From Hygrocybe punicea (lineage: Eukaryota; Basidiomycota; Agaricomycetes; Agaricales; Hygrophoraceae), in contig OY744464.1 of the NCBI GenBank assembly GCA_963556145.1, positions 2,976,001 to 3,040,000 on the forward strand: 64,000 bases of DNA. The letters run 5' to 3'. Within the stretch, counting starts at the first letter, position 1, and every line of letters starts with the position of its first letter. Below the pieces are notes generated by a model. That model worked only from the letters and a program-made list of their open reading frames with translations. It did not search any database and was not told where the DNA came from. The translations under genes and the position numbers were made by a program. Below are positions 1 to 11,277 of the stretch, piece by piece.

Positions 1-937
1 ATATCACAGCTGTCCATTTTTTCAACGGAGGTCCACACACTCCTTCTCCGCCACACAACATCCTCCTCTCCGCTTCATCAGATGGTCTCATTAGCATATC
101 TAATGCAGATGAAAACGACGACGACGAATCCGTTCTGCATGTAGGTAATTGGGGCTGCAGCATTTCCCAGGCGGGATGGATACTCGGGCACGCTGAACCA
201 CGAATCTGGGCATCAAGTGATATGGAGACATTTAGCACGTGGTCCCATGAGGTTTGATCCTTTCCAACTCTCGTCTCTTTCACGCTCACCAGTCAACATG
301 GTCTCAAGCTTGATCTGGAATGTAGCCTGGATATTCGGGGCCCGTCAGTTCACAATCAAGAGCGTACATGGGTCACCGACTACCTGATTTCTTGCCACAA
401 CATTACCCCTGGGATCCCTGAGCTCGGCGTCTTGGTAGGCTCCAACGAGTGGGTTTCTGGCATGGGGCATTTTTCGTCTGTTGACCATATTCTAATAGAG
501 GTGATGTTGCCCTCATCTCCAGTCATGCCGGTGCAGATGCATGGTCTTTGCAACGGCTCTGGACCACTGGTCACATTGGCGTTGTAAGAACAGTCCTATG
601 GGATCAACCAGTTAGTGCAGCAACTTCTTTTTGAAATTTTTCTGATGCCCAATTTATGGAGAACAATCTCCTGATTACAGGCGGCGAAGATGCCAAGATC
701 AATGCATGGTTTAACCCCCTTCCCTCGGTTTATTCTTCTAGGAATGGTAACGACGGTAATGAGTTTCAAATAGACGTGGAGGATGGAGACACACTCCCAT
801 CGCGAAAAAGAGCTTGGCATTCGGGGAGAGCGAGGGACGCAGACACAAACCAAGTCCGTTTGTCACGCAACATGCGCCAATGCTGATACTAAATTATGAT
901 TAATCCACAGAATAGCAAGAGAGCGAGGCAAATCTAG
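1..937 (+). CDS. WDR89-like WD40 repeat protein, 5'-truncated by the window edge
   Basis: This is the C-terminal part of a WD40 beta-propeller protein most like WDR89. Six exons can be joined with GT-AG introns: 3-251, 309-448, 499-610, 662-708, 742-853 and 911-937 (TAG 935-937). The reading frame stays open across all joins. Visible WD-type pieces are LLSASSDGLISISN, the stretch ending DRTWVTDYL-like (ERTWVTDYLISCHN), VRTVLWDQ and LLITGGEDAKINAW. The tail is charged and basic, ending KRARQI. WD40 proteins of this type act as protein-interaction scaffolds; the cellular role of fungal WDR89 homologues is poorly known. The start lies upstream of the window. The gene is convergent with MSS1 across about 3.1 kb that is mostly two inserted elements. 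The exon structure is confident, the family assignment fairly so. Confidence 0.82.
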
Positions 938-1264
938 CAATGCTCGACATCAAGAACCATCTTGTGTGCTTATGCTTGTACTGATTGTTTCCGTGGACCA
1001 CGTTTGGCGGCACAATAAGAAGTGGGGAACCTTGAAATCCCCGAACGAAAAAGGCGAAGCGGTGATACCCAACCGCTCGTAATAAATCCAGCCCACCTCC
1101 TTGTTGGGGGCAGGTGTAATGAATGTCGAGAGAGGGTCATCGAGTATTGACGGAGCCACCCACTCCCGCCCTGATCATCTTACCGCAACGGTCACATCTG
1201 AGATCCACACTCCCAACTCAGAAAAAAAACTGACATTAGCGAAATGTACCCGCTAAGCAATTAA

Positions 1265-3226
1265 CACATCAGGACTTTCCACATTTAGTCGGGATCTAAA
1301 GTGATTTCTAAAGTTAGCACCAAAATATAATCTTTAGATTTACATTTAGGCCTAGCCTAAATATTGAATTTAAGTCACAAATAAATGTATATCTAAATTA
1401 TTTATTTATTTTCATCTTTAGGTTATTCTTGCAATCAAAATAATTATCAGATCTATATTGTAAGGGGAAAGTATAATTTAGTTCCAAGTTTACTCAAATT
1501 TCTAGTCCAAATGTAGGCATCACCTAAAGGCAGGCCAAAATTAAAACTTTCGGTAGCGTTAAAATAATAAATTTAATAATTATCAAAATGTAAGATTTTC
1601 GGCAGCTATTTAAATTCAAAGTTGTTGTTAGATCTAAAGCTATTGCCCGCGCCATTGCCCGCTCGTCGCCCGCCCGTCGCCCACCCATTGCCCACCCATC
1701 TCCCAATCTTACCTCACGAGCCCAGCTCCAACGTCAATTGACATGGTGGTGGGGTTCGTGAGGTGATGACAGAGGTAGGGGGAGAGGCAGGTGGGGGAGA
1801 TGGCGGGGGCGACAAGGGTGTACGGGGGCACGACAGAATGAGAGCGGGGAGATGGCGGGGGCACGATAGGATGGGAGGGTGACGAGCGTGGGTGATGAGG
1901 GTGTGGGAGATGGCGGGGGCACGATAGGATGGGAGGGCGACGAGGGTGTAGGTGATGAGGTGTGGGAGATGGCGTGGGCATGGCACGATGGGATGGGAGG
2001 AGATGGCGTGGGGGACGAGGGAGTGGGAGGGTGAGGAGATGGCGTGGGCGTGGGCGACAAGGGTGTGGCGTGGGCGACGAGGGTGTGGATGACGAGGGTG
2101 TGGGAGATGGCGTGGGGTGTGGGCGAGGGAGGTGATGGCGGAGGTGGCTTGGCGGGAGATGGCGTTGGCGATGAGGGTGAGGGAGATGGCGTGGACATGG
2201 GTGAGGGAGATGGCGGGGGCACGATGGGAGGGCGACGAGAGGGTGTGGGAGATTGCGTGGTGATGGGATGGGATGGTGGGGAGATGGCGTGGGTGTGGAC
2301 GAGGGAGATGGCGCGGGCATGGCCATGGGGGATCCAATTTTGGATGGGTTAGATGTGGGCGACGAGAGCGTGGGCGACGAGAGTGTGGCGATGAGAGCGT
2401 GGGCGATGAGAGCGTGGCGACGGCGTGGCGATGAGAGCGTCGCGTGTGCGACGAGGGTGCGGCGTGGGCGACAAGGGTGTGGGAGATGGCGAGTGTGAGG
2501 AGAGATGGCGACGACGACGAGGGAGATGGGAGATGGCGTGGGTGTGGACGAGGGAGATGATGGGGAGGGCGGAGGTGTGGGCGACGGCTTGGCAGGAAAT
2601 CGGGAAATGGCGGCGAGGGCGAGGGAGATGGCGTGGGGTGTGGGAGATCGTCATACTTGGGCAGGGGAGATGCCGGGGATGGGATGAGCGGGAGCGGGAG
2701 AGATGGCAAGATGGCGTCACGGTGGGTGTGAGGTCGAAAAAAAAAATTTGATTGGTTTTGTCGACGTCGGAGCTGGGTTCAGGTCATGATTGGGAGGTGG
2801 GCGACGGGTGGGCGATGGGTGGACGACGGGCGGGCGATTGCGCGGGCAATAGCTTTAGTTCTGATTGAAATTTGGAATGTTGATAACCGCCGGAATTTTT
2901 TTTTTGATAACTATTAAATCCATTATTTTAGTCACACTGAAAGTTTAAATTTTGGCCTGCTTTTGGATGATACCTAAATTTAGACTAGCAAATTTGAGTA
3001 AACTTGTAGCGAAATTCTGTTTTCCTTCCACAATTTAGAACAGGTCATCATTTTAATTGTAAAACTAGTCTAAAGATGAAACTAAATAAATACTTTAGAT
3101 GTACATTTATTTGTGACTTAAATTCAATATTTAGGCTAGGCCTAAATGTAAATCTAAAAATTATATTTTTCCGCTCACTTTAGAAACCACTTTAGACCCC
3201 AACTAAATGTTGGAACTCCTGAGGTG
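1265..3226. mobile_element. Long-TIR DNA transposon without transposase, G-rich core
   Basis: The element has imperfect terminal inverted repeats of roughly 450-480 bases. Their outer ends read CACATCAGGACTTTCC on the left and, reverse-complemented, CACCTCAGGAGTTCC on the right. A 3-base target duplication TAA flanks it at 1262-1264 and 3227-3229. The AT-rich arms share stretches such as TTAGGCCTAGCCTAAATATT. The core from about 1630 to 2840 is a degenerate G-rich repeat with no credible protein; the long overlapping frames on both strands there are low-complexity artefacts. The TAA duplication fits PIF/Harbinger-type or CACTA-type transposition, but no transposase supports either. It sits inside the left target duplication of the next element. 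Confidence 0.75.
1630..2840. repeat. Strand-asymmetric G-rich minisatellite core
   Basis: This is about 1.2 kb of imperfect repeats built on motifs such as GGGAGATGGCGTGGGC and GGGCGACGAGGGTGTGG. The plus strand is very G-rich and the minus strand C-rich. Runs of G occur often enough that G-quadruplex formation is plausible. The region lies between the arms of the surrounding TIR element and belongs to it. Confidence 0.75.
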
Positions 3227-3231
3227 TAACT

Positions 3232-3806
3232 ATGGGGACCGGCAATGCCACTGCCAAAATTGTCCAGTGGCTGTACACCAAAATCACTCATGAAAACCTG
3301 TTTGTACAATGCAGCTTTTAGCTAGAATTGTAGAGAGAATTTGTAGATATAACCAATGTATATAAATTGTTTAGAACAAAATTTGTTTAAACCCTCCCAA
3401 CTTTTGCTATGAGGCATTTTGTGAAGGCTCCAGTTTTCATTAGAATTGCACTTTTCAGGTGAATCTATTACCTAGAAAATTCCAGAATATCATATGTTAA
3501 GCTAAGCGTGTTTTAAATCATGTCCATATTTTTTTGGAATTTTTATTACTGTGCATTGCTTGCAATACATCAATTTTACAATAATTTGTTTTTGTGTCAC
3601 AGTCTGTGTATTTGGCACTTTCCCCTGATACACAAGACTAAGGACACTAACAAAAAATCTGTTCCAAACAATTTTTGCATCTTGTTTCTATCTACAAGTT
3701 CTTCTCTTACATCCAACTCAAATGTGAGCTTGCTGAAGAGTGATGAGCTATTTTATCTTGAGGTCAGATGCCGGACACATTTGGCAGTGGCGTTGCCGGT
3801 CCCCAT
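3232..3806. mobile_element. MITE-like TIR element (575 bp)
   Basis: Terminal inverted repeats of about 34 bases start ATGGGGACCGGCAATGCC on the left and match the reverse complement of the right end, where CGTTGCCGGTCCCCAT closes the element. The flanking target duplication is TAACT (3227-3231 and 3807-3811). It may extend to TTAACTA once the first element is removed. The interior is AT-rich and non-coding. The superfamily is unclear. Confidence 0.75.
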
Positions 3807-4081
3807 TAACTAACATGATCGAGGCCTTGATATTGACCTTTGAATGAATGGGTGAATCCAGTCAATAAGCTCGAGCGATGGGTGTAGGTCCATTTTCTTA
3901 TAGGAAACATACGTGAATGTCAATACTAGTTTCCTAGACAGAATAGCGAAAGAGCAAGAACAATATAGGATTGTTTCCTGGACTGAAATATGCAATTGCA
4001 GGACCCTGGCGCTCACCTAAAAGTGGTCAATGAATGGTACTGTTCATGCATGTGTGATTTCAATCCCTCAAAAATAAATTC

Positions 4082-6147
4082 TCATTTACCAATACAAAAA
4101 TCCTTGAAGATAGCATCCAATATATCATCAACAACGATGACGCCAGAGACCTTGCCCACAGCCTGGGCGGCATACCGGAGTTCTTCAGCAGCAAGAACTA
4201 TGTCATCCGGCGCTGTGGTGCCAAACAGTGATTGGTAAAGAGAGGAGATACGAACGGGGAAACCTACCAGTATCAAGGAATGCTTCGAGGAAGCGCAGGG
4301 CCGATTCAAGATGAACACGATGTCGAGCGTGTGTGATCATTGGTTCTTGAGTGGAGTCGTCAGGCGGATCGTACCTGATTCATTGGAAGGCATCCACCAT
4401 TCATTACAAGAAAAAGGAAGATATTCAACCGTACCACCGCTGTAACACTTCGGCAAATCCAGTTGTAAAGTCAGCCATCCCATTGCCGGTGCTCAAACTC
4501 GCAGTCCAAGTTCTTTCACCCATTTCAATGTCACTGTTGACTAACCGATCATCAGGGACGAGATCAGATTTGTTCAGTAGGATGAAGGTGTGCTCTGAAA
4601 TGTACGGGCGTATTGACGATGGAAGTTGAACGGGGTGTCCATCCGGAGTGTCTGTGATAAGTTCGGGGAGAGAAAGGACGCAGAGAGAAACATCTGCGTC
4701 GTGGATTCTGTATGAGAATGGTTGTGTTAGAGACTAGATTAGCAACTTGGTCAAGAACCTACGCTTTTTTCGCCCGCTCAATCCCGATGCCTTCCACCAG
4801 ATCGTGAGTGTTTCGGAGCCCGGCGGTGTCGGCGACAATAACCGGCAAGCCACCTATATCGAGAGACAATTCAAGAATGTCCCTGGTAGTACCCGGGACC
4901 GGGGTGACAATGGCCGCCTCTCTCTGTGCTAGCCGTAATATTCGTTAAATACCACCAGAGTATGTGGGTGTAGACTTACCAAGAAAATTAAGAAGGCTGC
5001 TCTTCCCCACATTAGGAGGCCCGAAGATGGCAAGGCGAATGCCCGAGCGGATAATTTCGCCGCGGCGATGATCAGAAAGATTTGTTTGCACTGTGTGACG
5101 GACGTTGAGAACTTTCTCTCGTGCTGCATGCATTGAGGAGTAGAACTGAAATGAGTGGCATGAAATTATCAAAGGAATCACCGACAGACCTTGGTCGTAA
5201 ACTCCTTCTTCGATTTCTTCTCCCTCTCCGAAATCTATCAGAGCTTCGACCATAGCCAAGCATTGTATGATTTCTGCTCTCAAAGCGTCAAATTTGGCTC
5301 GCGTTGCACCCTGTGCCGTGTGAAAATGATGAGATGCTGGGTGCGACTCGGATTTGCAGACAAAAAAAGACTTACACACCCGAGCTGCTCTCAACGCGAC
5401 ACGACGCTGTCCTTCGGTATCAGCATCTATCAAATCCTTCAAACCCTCCACCTGTGTCAAGTCAAGGCGTCCGCCCTCAAATGCACGTCGGGTGAATTCT
5501 CCTGCTTCAGCCGGCCGGCAGAATGGGAGGCGAGAAAGGGAAGAAAGGACAGAAGATATCAGGGCACGGCCAGAGTGGATGTGGAGCTCGAGCACGTCTT
5601 CTGTTGTAAATGACTTTGGGGCTGATGAGGCCCCACCAAAAACTAAAGTGAGATCTGGCGAAGTTACTAGTAGAAAAAGGCCGACAAAACCTTTGAAGAA
5701 AACAGCCAGCCCCTCATCCAGCACTTCCTCGCTTTCTGGATGGACGATCGCACAAGGTTTCATCTTCCGCGCCTCTAGAGTGACATTGCCATCTCCCGTA
5801 CGTCGTTTGGGGGACTTCACCATTCGTTTCCAGACGTCTGAAGCCTGGGGTCCAGATATCCTTACCACCGCGACGCCAGCCTTTCCGGGTGGTGTGGCAA
5901 GCGCATAGATCGTTCTCCGCTGAGCATCCGACAGGACGAGGTCCCCGGGATCTCTCAAATTATTTCGCTCGCTTGGTGGGCCGGTGTAGGGTCTAAATTG
6001 GAATCCGATCGCGAGGCGGTGCAGATCATGCTTGCGAGAAAGGGAAGGTTTTCCAGATGGAAAACCAGGGGTTGCGGAGCGCGCCCACATAAACGCAGCT
6101 TGGTAGCGGGCGCAGGACCATCGCACATGTCTCCCAGGATTTGCCAT
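4082..6147 (-). CDS. MSS1: Mitochondrial tRNA-modification GTPase MSS1 (MnmE/TrmE family)
   Basis: MnmE-family GTPases work with the MTO1/GidA partner to place the 5-carboxymethylaminomethyl group on wobble uridine of mitochondrial tRNAs. The N-terminal part shows the TrmE domain start [21 protein letters not shown] and the block [15 protein letters not shown]. The inserted G domain carries G1 GPPNVGKSS (about 5000-5030), the K-loop and G2 PGTTRD (about 4890), G3 DTAG (about 4835) and G4 NKSD (about 4563-4577). The protein ends in the family signature FCIGK at 4085-4099, whose cysteine is needed for modification. Several short introns interrupt the frame, for example after FFKG and after NFLG. 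The first 50 or so residues are basic and could be a mitochondrial targeting sequence; an internal Met could also be the start. It is divergent from calcineurin B, with about 200 bases between the starts. Confidence 0.93.
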
Positions 6148-6343
6148 TCTTACCTTGCAGGTCGTGGGCGCTCGCTTATTGAAGTTATTCGCTGGCCTGG
6201 GTTGACTCGAAATGGATTCTCACGGTCCACTTTGGTTTACCGCCGTACTGACCTCCCCATCGGACTCGACAAAGAACCGATTACTCTCTCCCGTCCCTTC
6301 ACCCACCCTTTTGCATTCATTGGCACAACCAGTCTGAGCAATC

Positions 6344-7334
6344 ATGGGGCAATCACGTTCGTTTTGGCTTCGGCCTCGTCATGGACACCTACTAATAACT
6401 GTGACATACAGCGTCGCAGTTTATGGAGGACATGCAGAGACGGTCCAACTGTGCGTCAATCCCGGCTTCTCCCTTTCGGCGCTGAAGCAATTTTTTTTGG
6501 GACGGTGCCCCGAACAGTCACAGCCAGTGAGTTGGAGCGGCTGAAGAAGCGGTTCATGAAATTGGACAGGTGCGTCTATCCTGGTGCCGCGCTGATCTGC
6601 AGCGTAGATTGATGAATGCTGTGTTTCGCCAGCGACGGTTCAGGATCGATCGACCGCGAAGAGTTTTTGCAAATACCACAGATCGCCACTAACCCCCTCG
6701 CGTCCCGGATGATTGCTATTTTCGACGAGGAGTAAGCCTTATTATTTTGTAGTTGCGATGTCGAAGCTGACTTGTTGTCTAGTGGCGGCGGTACGGTTGA
6801 TTTTCAGGAGTTCGTGGGAGGGCTGAGCGCATTCAGCAGTCGGGGAGGTCGCGAAGAGAAACTACGATGTAAATTACTCAATCCCCGTGTTACGGTATGT
6901 CATGACGGCTGATTTACTCTTCCTTTCTTTTTCTTCGATAGTTGCGTTCAAGGTGTATGACGTCGACCGAGATGGCTACATCTCGAACGGTGAACTTTTC
7001 CTCGTGCTGAAGATGATGGTCGGCAACAACCTGAAAGTCTGAGTCTTGGCGTTGCCTTTTTCTTCCAATTTGGGTGTTGTGTGCTGATTGTGTCTGCCAT
7101 CCACCTTGTAGGATCAACAATTACAGCAGATTGTCGACAAGACTATCATGGAAGCCGATCAAGACGGTGACGGAAGGTTGAACTTTGAAGAATTCGCACA
7201 GATGGTATCAAACACTGTACGTCTGGACGGAAGCCAATTGCTGTCCTACTCTGGTGCATGGTCTATAGGAATTCCTGACAATTCTTATTATTCAGGATAT
7301 TGTGAAGCAAATGACATTAGAAGACCTCTTCTAG
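6344..7334 (+). CDS. CNB1: Calcineurin regulatory subunit B
   Basis: This is the calcium-binding regulatory subunit of the phosphatase calcineurin, which partners the catalytic subunit and calmodulin in calcium stress signalling. Spliced through seven short introns it gives 173 residues, the normal length. Four EF-hand loops are visible at about residues 32-43 ([12 protein letters not shown]), 64-75 ([12 protein letters not shown]), 101-112 ([12 protein letters not shown]) and 142-153 ([12 protein letters not shown]). The N-terminus MGQS presents Gly2 for myristoylation. The C-terminus reads [10 protein letters not shown], followed by TAG at 7332-7334. The first exon is tiny (ATGGGGCAATCAC) and is joined to CG TCG CAG after the intron. 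All loops keep their acidic positions, so the gene looks intact. Confidence 0.95.
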
Positions 7335-8330
7335 ACATTTGATTCTCATTCCCCATAGGAGCTGCACCCTTGTATTATCCTTTTCCCTGGTCAATTCTCA
7401 TTTTTCTACGTGGTGTATACCCAAAAGCAAGTATAATGATGGTTGTACATGCGGCACAGGAGGATCAGCTGTTAACTTGACGACACGCACATGTATTATT
7501 CAAGCGTTCATCATCAATAAAGGAGGTTTTTTTAAACTTGGAATGCAGGACTTCCAGCACTGTTCAAGAACGGCATTATAATGGTTTGAGTCGGCTCGAA
7601 TGGCATGCGCGGATAACATTATCAAGTGAACAAATCCCTGTTGTTGAGGTCCTTTCCACTGCTTATTAGTCCTTGATTCTGTTCCGTCCTGCATGTTACG
7701 CTACATGGCATCACCCTTTCCAGCAACCATCATCGCGTCGTTGACTACTCCCGTTTCTCGCAATTTCAATTTCCCGCAGGGCAACAGACATCGTTCATCT
7801 ACATCTACATCACGGTCGCGATTGCGTTCACAGGTGCGTCCGTTGTCGTGAGCCTCGAGTCAATTTCATTAGTAGTGTGTTATCCATAAGGAAGTTGGTC
7901 ATTTCTTGGACCGCATTTGCGCGTTTATAAAACCATGTTCAATGTTATCGTATATCAAAGGGCATTTAGACTATGGCAACATTCACTACACGATACCAAG
8001 GCTAAGCCAAGGAAGGTGAACACAGCTAACGCAAGGTAAGGGTGTTGATGTTCTTCTACAAGATAAAATATCAAGAAAACGAATACGGAGCGGGAAGGCC
8101 GGAATGCTGCTCTACAACAAATATAGTTACAAGTGATTGCTCTGACGGCCATGAAGATAACTTATGAGCATAAGATGATTTGCAAAGGGGTGCTGCGCCG
8201 TGTGGTATCCACGAGGTAGACACGTCGAGATTTTCGTGGGAAGGGGGGTGGGGGATAATGGCATCGCGAATGAGGCGCTGAGGGATGTTCGCGGGGACAC
8301 ATAACAACGGTGGGGGTTGGATGATGACCT
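7335..8330. other. Intergenic region with one weak small-protein candidate
   Basis: No clear gene is seen. One plus-strand frame ending in TAA at 7887-7889 encodes a hydrophobic stretch (TSFIYIYITVAIAFTGASVV), which could be the transmembrane segment of a very small protein with an upstream exon near 7700. I see no convincing start or splice pair for it. The rest reads as 3' flank of calcineurin B and of the minus-strand gene that follows. Confidence 0.3.
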
Positions 8331-9116
8331 TCAATGTTCAAAGGCAGCGGATGTCGCTACAAAGAGGGTACGGTTGTCGTGAGCGGTGGAGAAGGGGGAT
8401 TCTTGTATGCATGCATAACTCTCGCTGCGCTGTTGCAGCTGATAATGTGGCTGCTGCTGCTGCTGCTGCTGCTGCATCAGAAAGGGAGAGTGTTGCACAG
8501 GTCGCCCCGCCTGTGATAAAAAGGAGGGGGGCATGTTACTATAATTCTGAGCGGCTTGTAGTTGGGCGATGTAGAAGGGGTCGGTGGAGGTAAACGAGGA
8601 AGTACATGCTTCGACGCCACAGGTGTACGATGGAGCGGTTGCCGAATGGCAGGTAGCGTTTGGCATCGGGTAGTGGCTTTGGTGCCGGGACAGAGGGAAA
8701 CAAGGTGACGTATTTCGTGACCTTGGGGAAGATGGGATGAGGAGGTCTTCGACCATCTGCTCGTCTTGATCCATTTCGTCGGCATCCCGCCCAAATTCAT
8801 CTTTACTGAGTGGTGACGCTGGATTTGGGAGTCTCGTCGGGTTGTGTGCGGGGTCTAACATTTGCACGCAGCTGAAGCTTGAGGTGCGAGTGCGGCCTGT
8901 TGGAGTGTTGCAAGGCTGGATTCGGCTTCTCGGATTTGAAGGGAGAGGTTGAGCGAACAATGTTTTGGAAAGCTGAACCTAGGGGGGAACAGACTTCAGA
9001 GGGGTTTCTTTCTGCAGGAGAAAAGGACAGACCTGCAGGGCAGCGATGTCCAAGGCTTCCTGACCGATGTGATTGGAAGAAAAGGAGGAAACGAGGTCGT
9101 CGACGGAGACACTCAT
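8331..9116 (-). CDS. Conserved basidiomycete protein of unknown function, Ser/Gln-rich
   Basis: Two exons (9116-9033 and 8978-8331, intron 54 bases with GT-AG ends) give 243 residues. The N-terminus MSVSVDDLVSSFSSNHIGQ is followed by EALDIAALQ, then across the junction VQLSKTLFAQPL and PCNTPTGRTRTSSFS. An acidic patch (DEMDQDEQMVEDLLIP) precedes a proline/serine-rich region and a polyglutamine run encoded by a CTG/CAG repeat near 8452-8475. I recall similarly starting predicted proteins in other mushroom genomes but no function. The low-complexity, acidic and Gln-rich make-up would suit a nuclear regulator; this is a guess. The start was chosen because the 28 codons before the intron keep phase. 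Confidence 0.65.
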
Positions 9117-9705
9117 GGAAATGCAGTGAGGAGAGGGGCTGAGCGCTGTGCAGTGAGGAGAGGGCTGATTATTATAAGGGAACGGACAGCCGAGGCAGGA
9201 AATACGATCAATAAACACGAGACTTTTGCGCAAGTCGGTCCGCTGCTGCCCTGAATCAGGTTCGGTTCCGGATCGACTTTCAAGCTGGAAAAGCTGGACT
9301 TCCTGCGAGCGCTTCGTCGAGTGTACTGGGCAGGATAGGGATAGGCCAGGAATCCAGGATAGGCTTGGGCTTGAGCTTGAGCTTGGACAACACCAAAAAG
9401 TAATCAAGATCAAGCTTTGGACCAGATAACATTGCGGCACACAACACAGCAAACTACTCTGATCCACGCAAACCCCGAAATTTCCGTTTCCCATATCAAG
9501 TTTAGCTCTCTCCAGTAACCCCTTTAGTCGCACAGTCGGTTGACTCATTTCTGCAGTCCAAATCCAAATCAAGAACTCGTTTGTTTTATTGTCTCCAAAT
9601 TGTCTCCCAGGAGAAGCGCACGGAACATGACGGTGTCCAACGTTAGAATCTTCTCGAAATCCTGTCCAGATTTAATTAATGACATGGAGAATCGAACAAT
9701 TCTAG
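9117..9705. other. Upstream region of the Ser/Gln-rich gene and 3' flank of the TTI2-like gene
   Basis: No supported gene is present. It must hold the promoter of the minus-strand gene starting at 9116. A TATAATA-like stretch lies at about 9168-9178, but nothing decides its use. Confidence 0.4.
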
Positions 9706-11218
9706 TCAGACCTCGACAACCGAGGGACAGGCGCTTCTCAGACTGTCACAGACGCGCCGCAATTCGTGCTTCAGCTCTGGGGAATCTACGCGATCATGTC
9801 ATGTTTAATGAATACAACAAAATTTTCATTCGACTTACCCTTCTCGTTTGTTACAACGCTCACCCAGCATTTGCCGACGCCTTCCAAAATGGTTCCCTTC
9901 CACCGATACATACGCGGGGCACATTCATCAATGACAGTCACGAGGGCACGGGCAGAGCTGATTTGAAGTTGAACGGGAGGCGGACCAACGAGTGTGGGCA
10001 GGAGAGGATGAACCAGTTGCACCACAAGGGCCTGTGCTGTCGTCAGTAACAAGAAAAGATATGGTGTACACAAGGTACCTTTAGATATCGTGCGCTTCCA
10101 ATACCCAGCGCAATCAACACAGGGGGAAGCACGTCCACTGACGCTAACAAGGTATCCAGGTCGTTTGAGGAGTATGTCCAAACACTACCAATGATGCCGT
10201 CGCCCAGAAGTGCACTTAACTGGTCGAAACGTTGTCCAGACTCTTGAGGTGTTGTTAGTTGGACCAGTGTCAAGATTGTTGGGACGGTAGCACGGAGGAT
10301 TTCAGGCGTTTCGGGATTTTGAAGGTGGTGGAGGCAAGTAGTGAGGGACTACGCCGCCACGTGGGAATATTTAAAAGATTTAGTCGGGAATGCGAAGAAG
10401 GCGATGATGACAGCGCGTACAGACAGAAGGAGCCCATCGATTCCGGTGCGTCTGAGGAGTTCTTGTGGCACAGTTTTCAGCATCTCCGACACCATCCTGA
10501 CACCCAATAGCTTGTACGGGGCTTCATAATCATCCAGGAATGTCACCACCGGTGGGATAATCAAATGCCACAGCTTTTCATAGTCCACGCTCTGATTTAG
10601 ACGGTCAGTTAAGGTGACGAATATGTGAGCATGGAGGACCTACCTGAAGGCGCCGTATGCACCACGACACTAGATATTCTGCTCCGAGATATGTCTTCCA
10701 CGCTTGACCCTCGTAGTGGTCCTGTGATGCCATAGGTCCCCCAGCAGGTCGAGGTAATTTTCGACCGGTGGACAGGTTTATAGACGGATGAGGGTTAGAT
10801 CGAAAAAGAGGCTTAATGTCGTGGATTAAGATGCTTTCAAGGAGAGGAAATGGTGGTGGAGAGAATGCAGCAAGGATATCTGTCCGGATGATGTTTTCAA
10901 TATATATATAAGCAATGGATAAAGCATCTATCGTTCACCTCGGGACACGTCCAGTGAGCGTGGTGTTACCCATGGGCCATCACCATCAAAAACAGCTGCA
11001 GCTGAAACTACTTGGGCTTGTTCCCTCAGTGTCAGATCATTCTGGTTCTTGCACACAATGTCTCGCAGTTCGTTGAGGGCTTTATGCGTTTCCTTTTTCC
11101 AGTCTTCCAGACGCGCTATCAGGTCATCTTCGGTGATACGGTTGTACCGCGAAAAGTCTGACGTTACTTTGAGAGTGTCAAGCAGAGAGTTCAAACGAGG
11201 CTTTGGTGGTTCACTCAT
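9706..11218 (-). CDS. TTI2: TTI2-like subunit of the Tel2-Tti1-Tti2 (TTT) complex
   Basis: TTT is a co-chaperone complex that helps HSP90 fold PI3K-like kinases (TOR, ATM/ATR types). The protein starts MSEPPKPRLNSLLDTLKV at 11218 and is interrupted by several short introns. It contains the helical-repeat core recognisable in Tti2 proteins: LWHLIIPPVVTFLDDYEAPY, KLLGVRMVSEMLKTVP and ELLRRTGIDGLL, followed by LVQLTTPQESGQRF and the segment LPPVLIALGIGSARYLK. The last exon reads LKHELRRVCDSLRSACPSVV and ends in TGA (minus) at 9706-9708. The length of about 400 residues suits the family. The assignment rests on remembered family pattern, not on a search. Its start faces the SWD1-like gene 59 bases away. 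Confidence 0.75.
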
Positions 11219-11277
11219 CCGAGTCTTCGCTCTTCGGTCTCTGCCGGTCCTGGCTCGTGCCAGTGTTTATCGCCACC
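11219..11277. promoter_or_regulatory. Short bidirectional promoter between TTI2-like and SWD1-like genes
   Basis: Only 59 bases separate the two divergent start codons. The SWD1-like ATG lies in a strong context (CGCCACCATG). The untranslated leaders and core promoters must overlap each other or the opposing gene. Confidence 0.6.

Noticed and set aside
1709..2709. Long open frames on both strands rich in Pro/Ser/His or Gly/Asp (up to 331 codons).
   Set aside because: They are translations of a G-rich degenerate repeat in a non-coding TIR element; several frames are open at once and none has a start context or domain.
7695..7889. Small membrane protein (TSFIYIYITVAIAF).
   Set aside because: No supported start codon or splice pair; kept only as a note in the intergenic entry.
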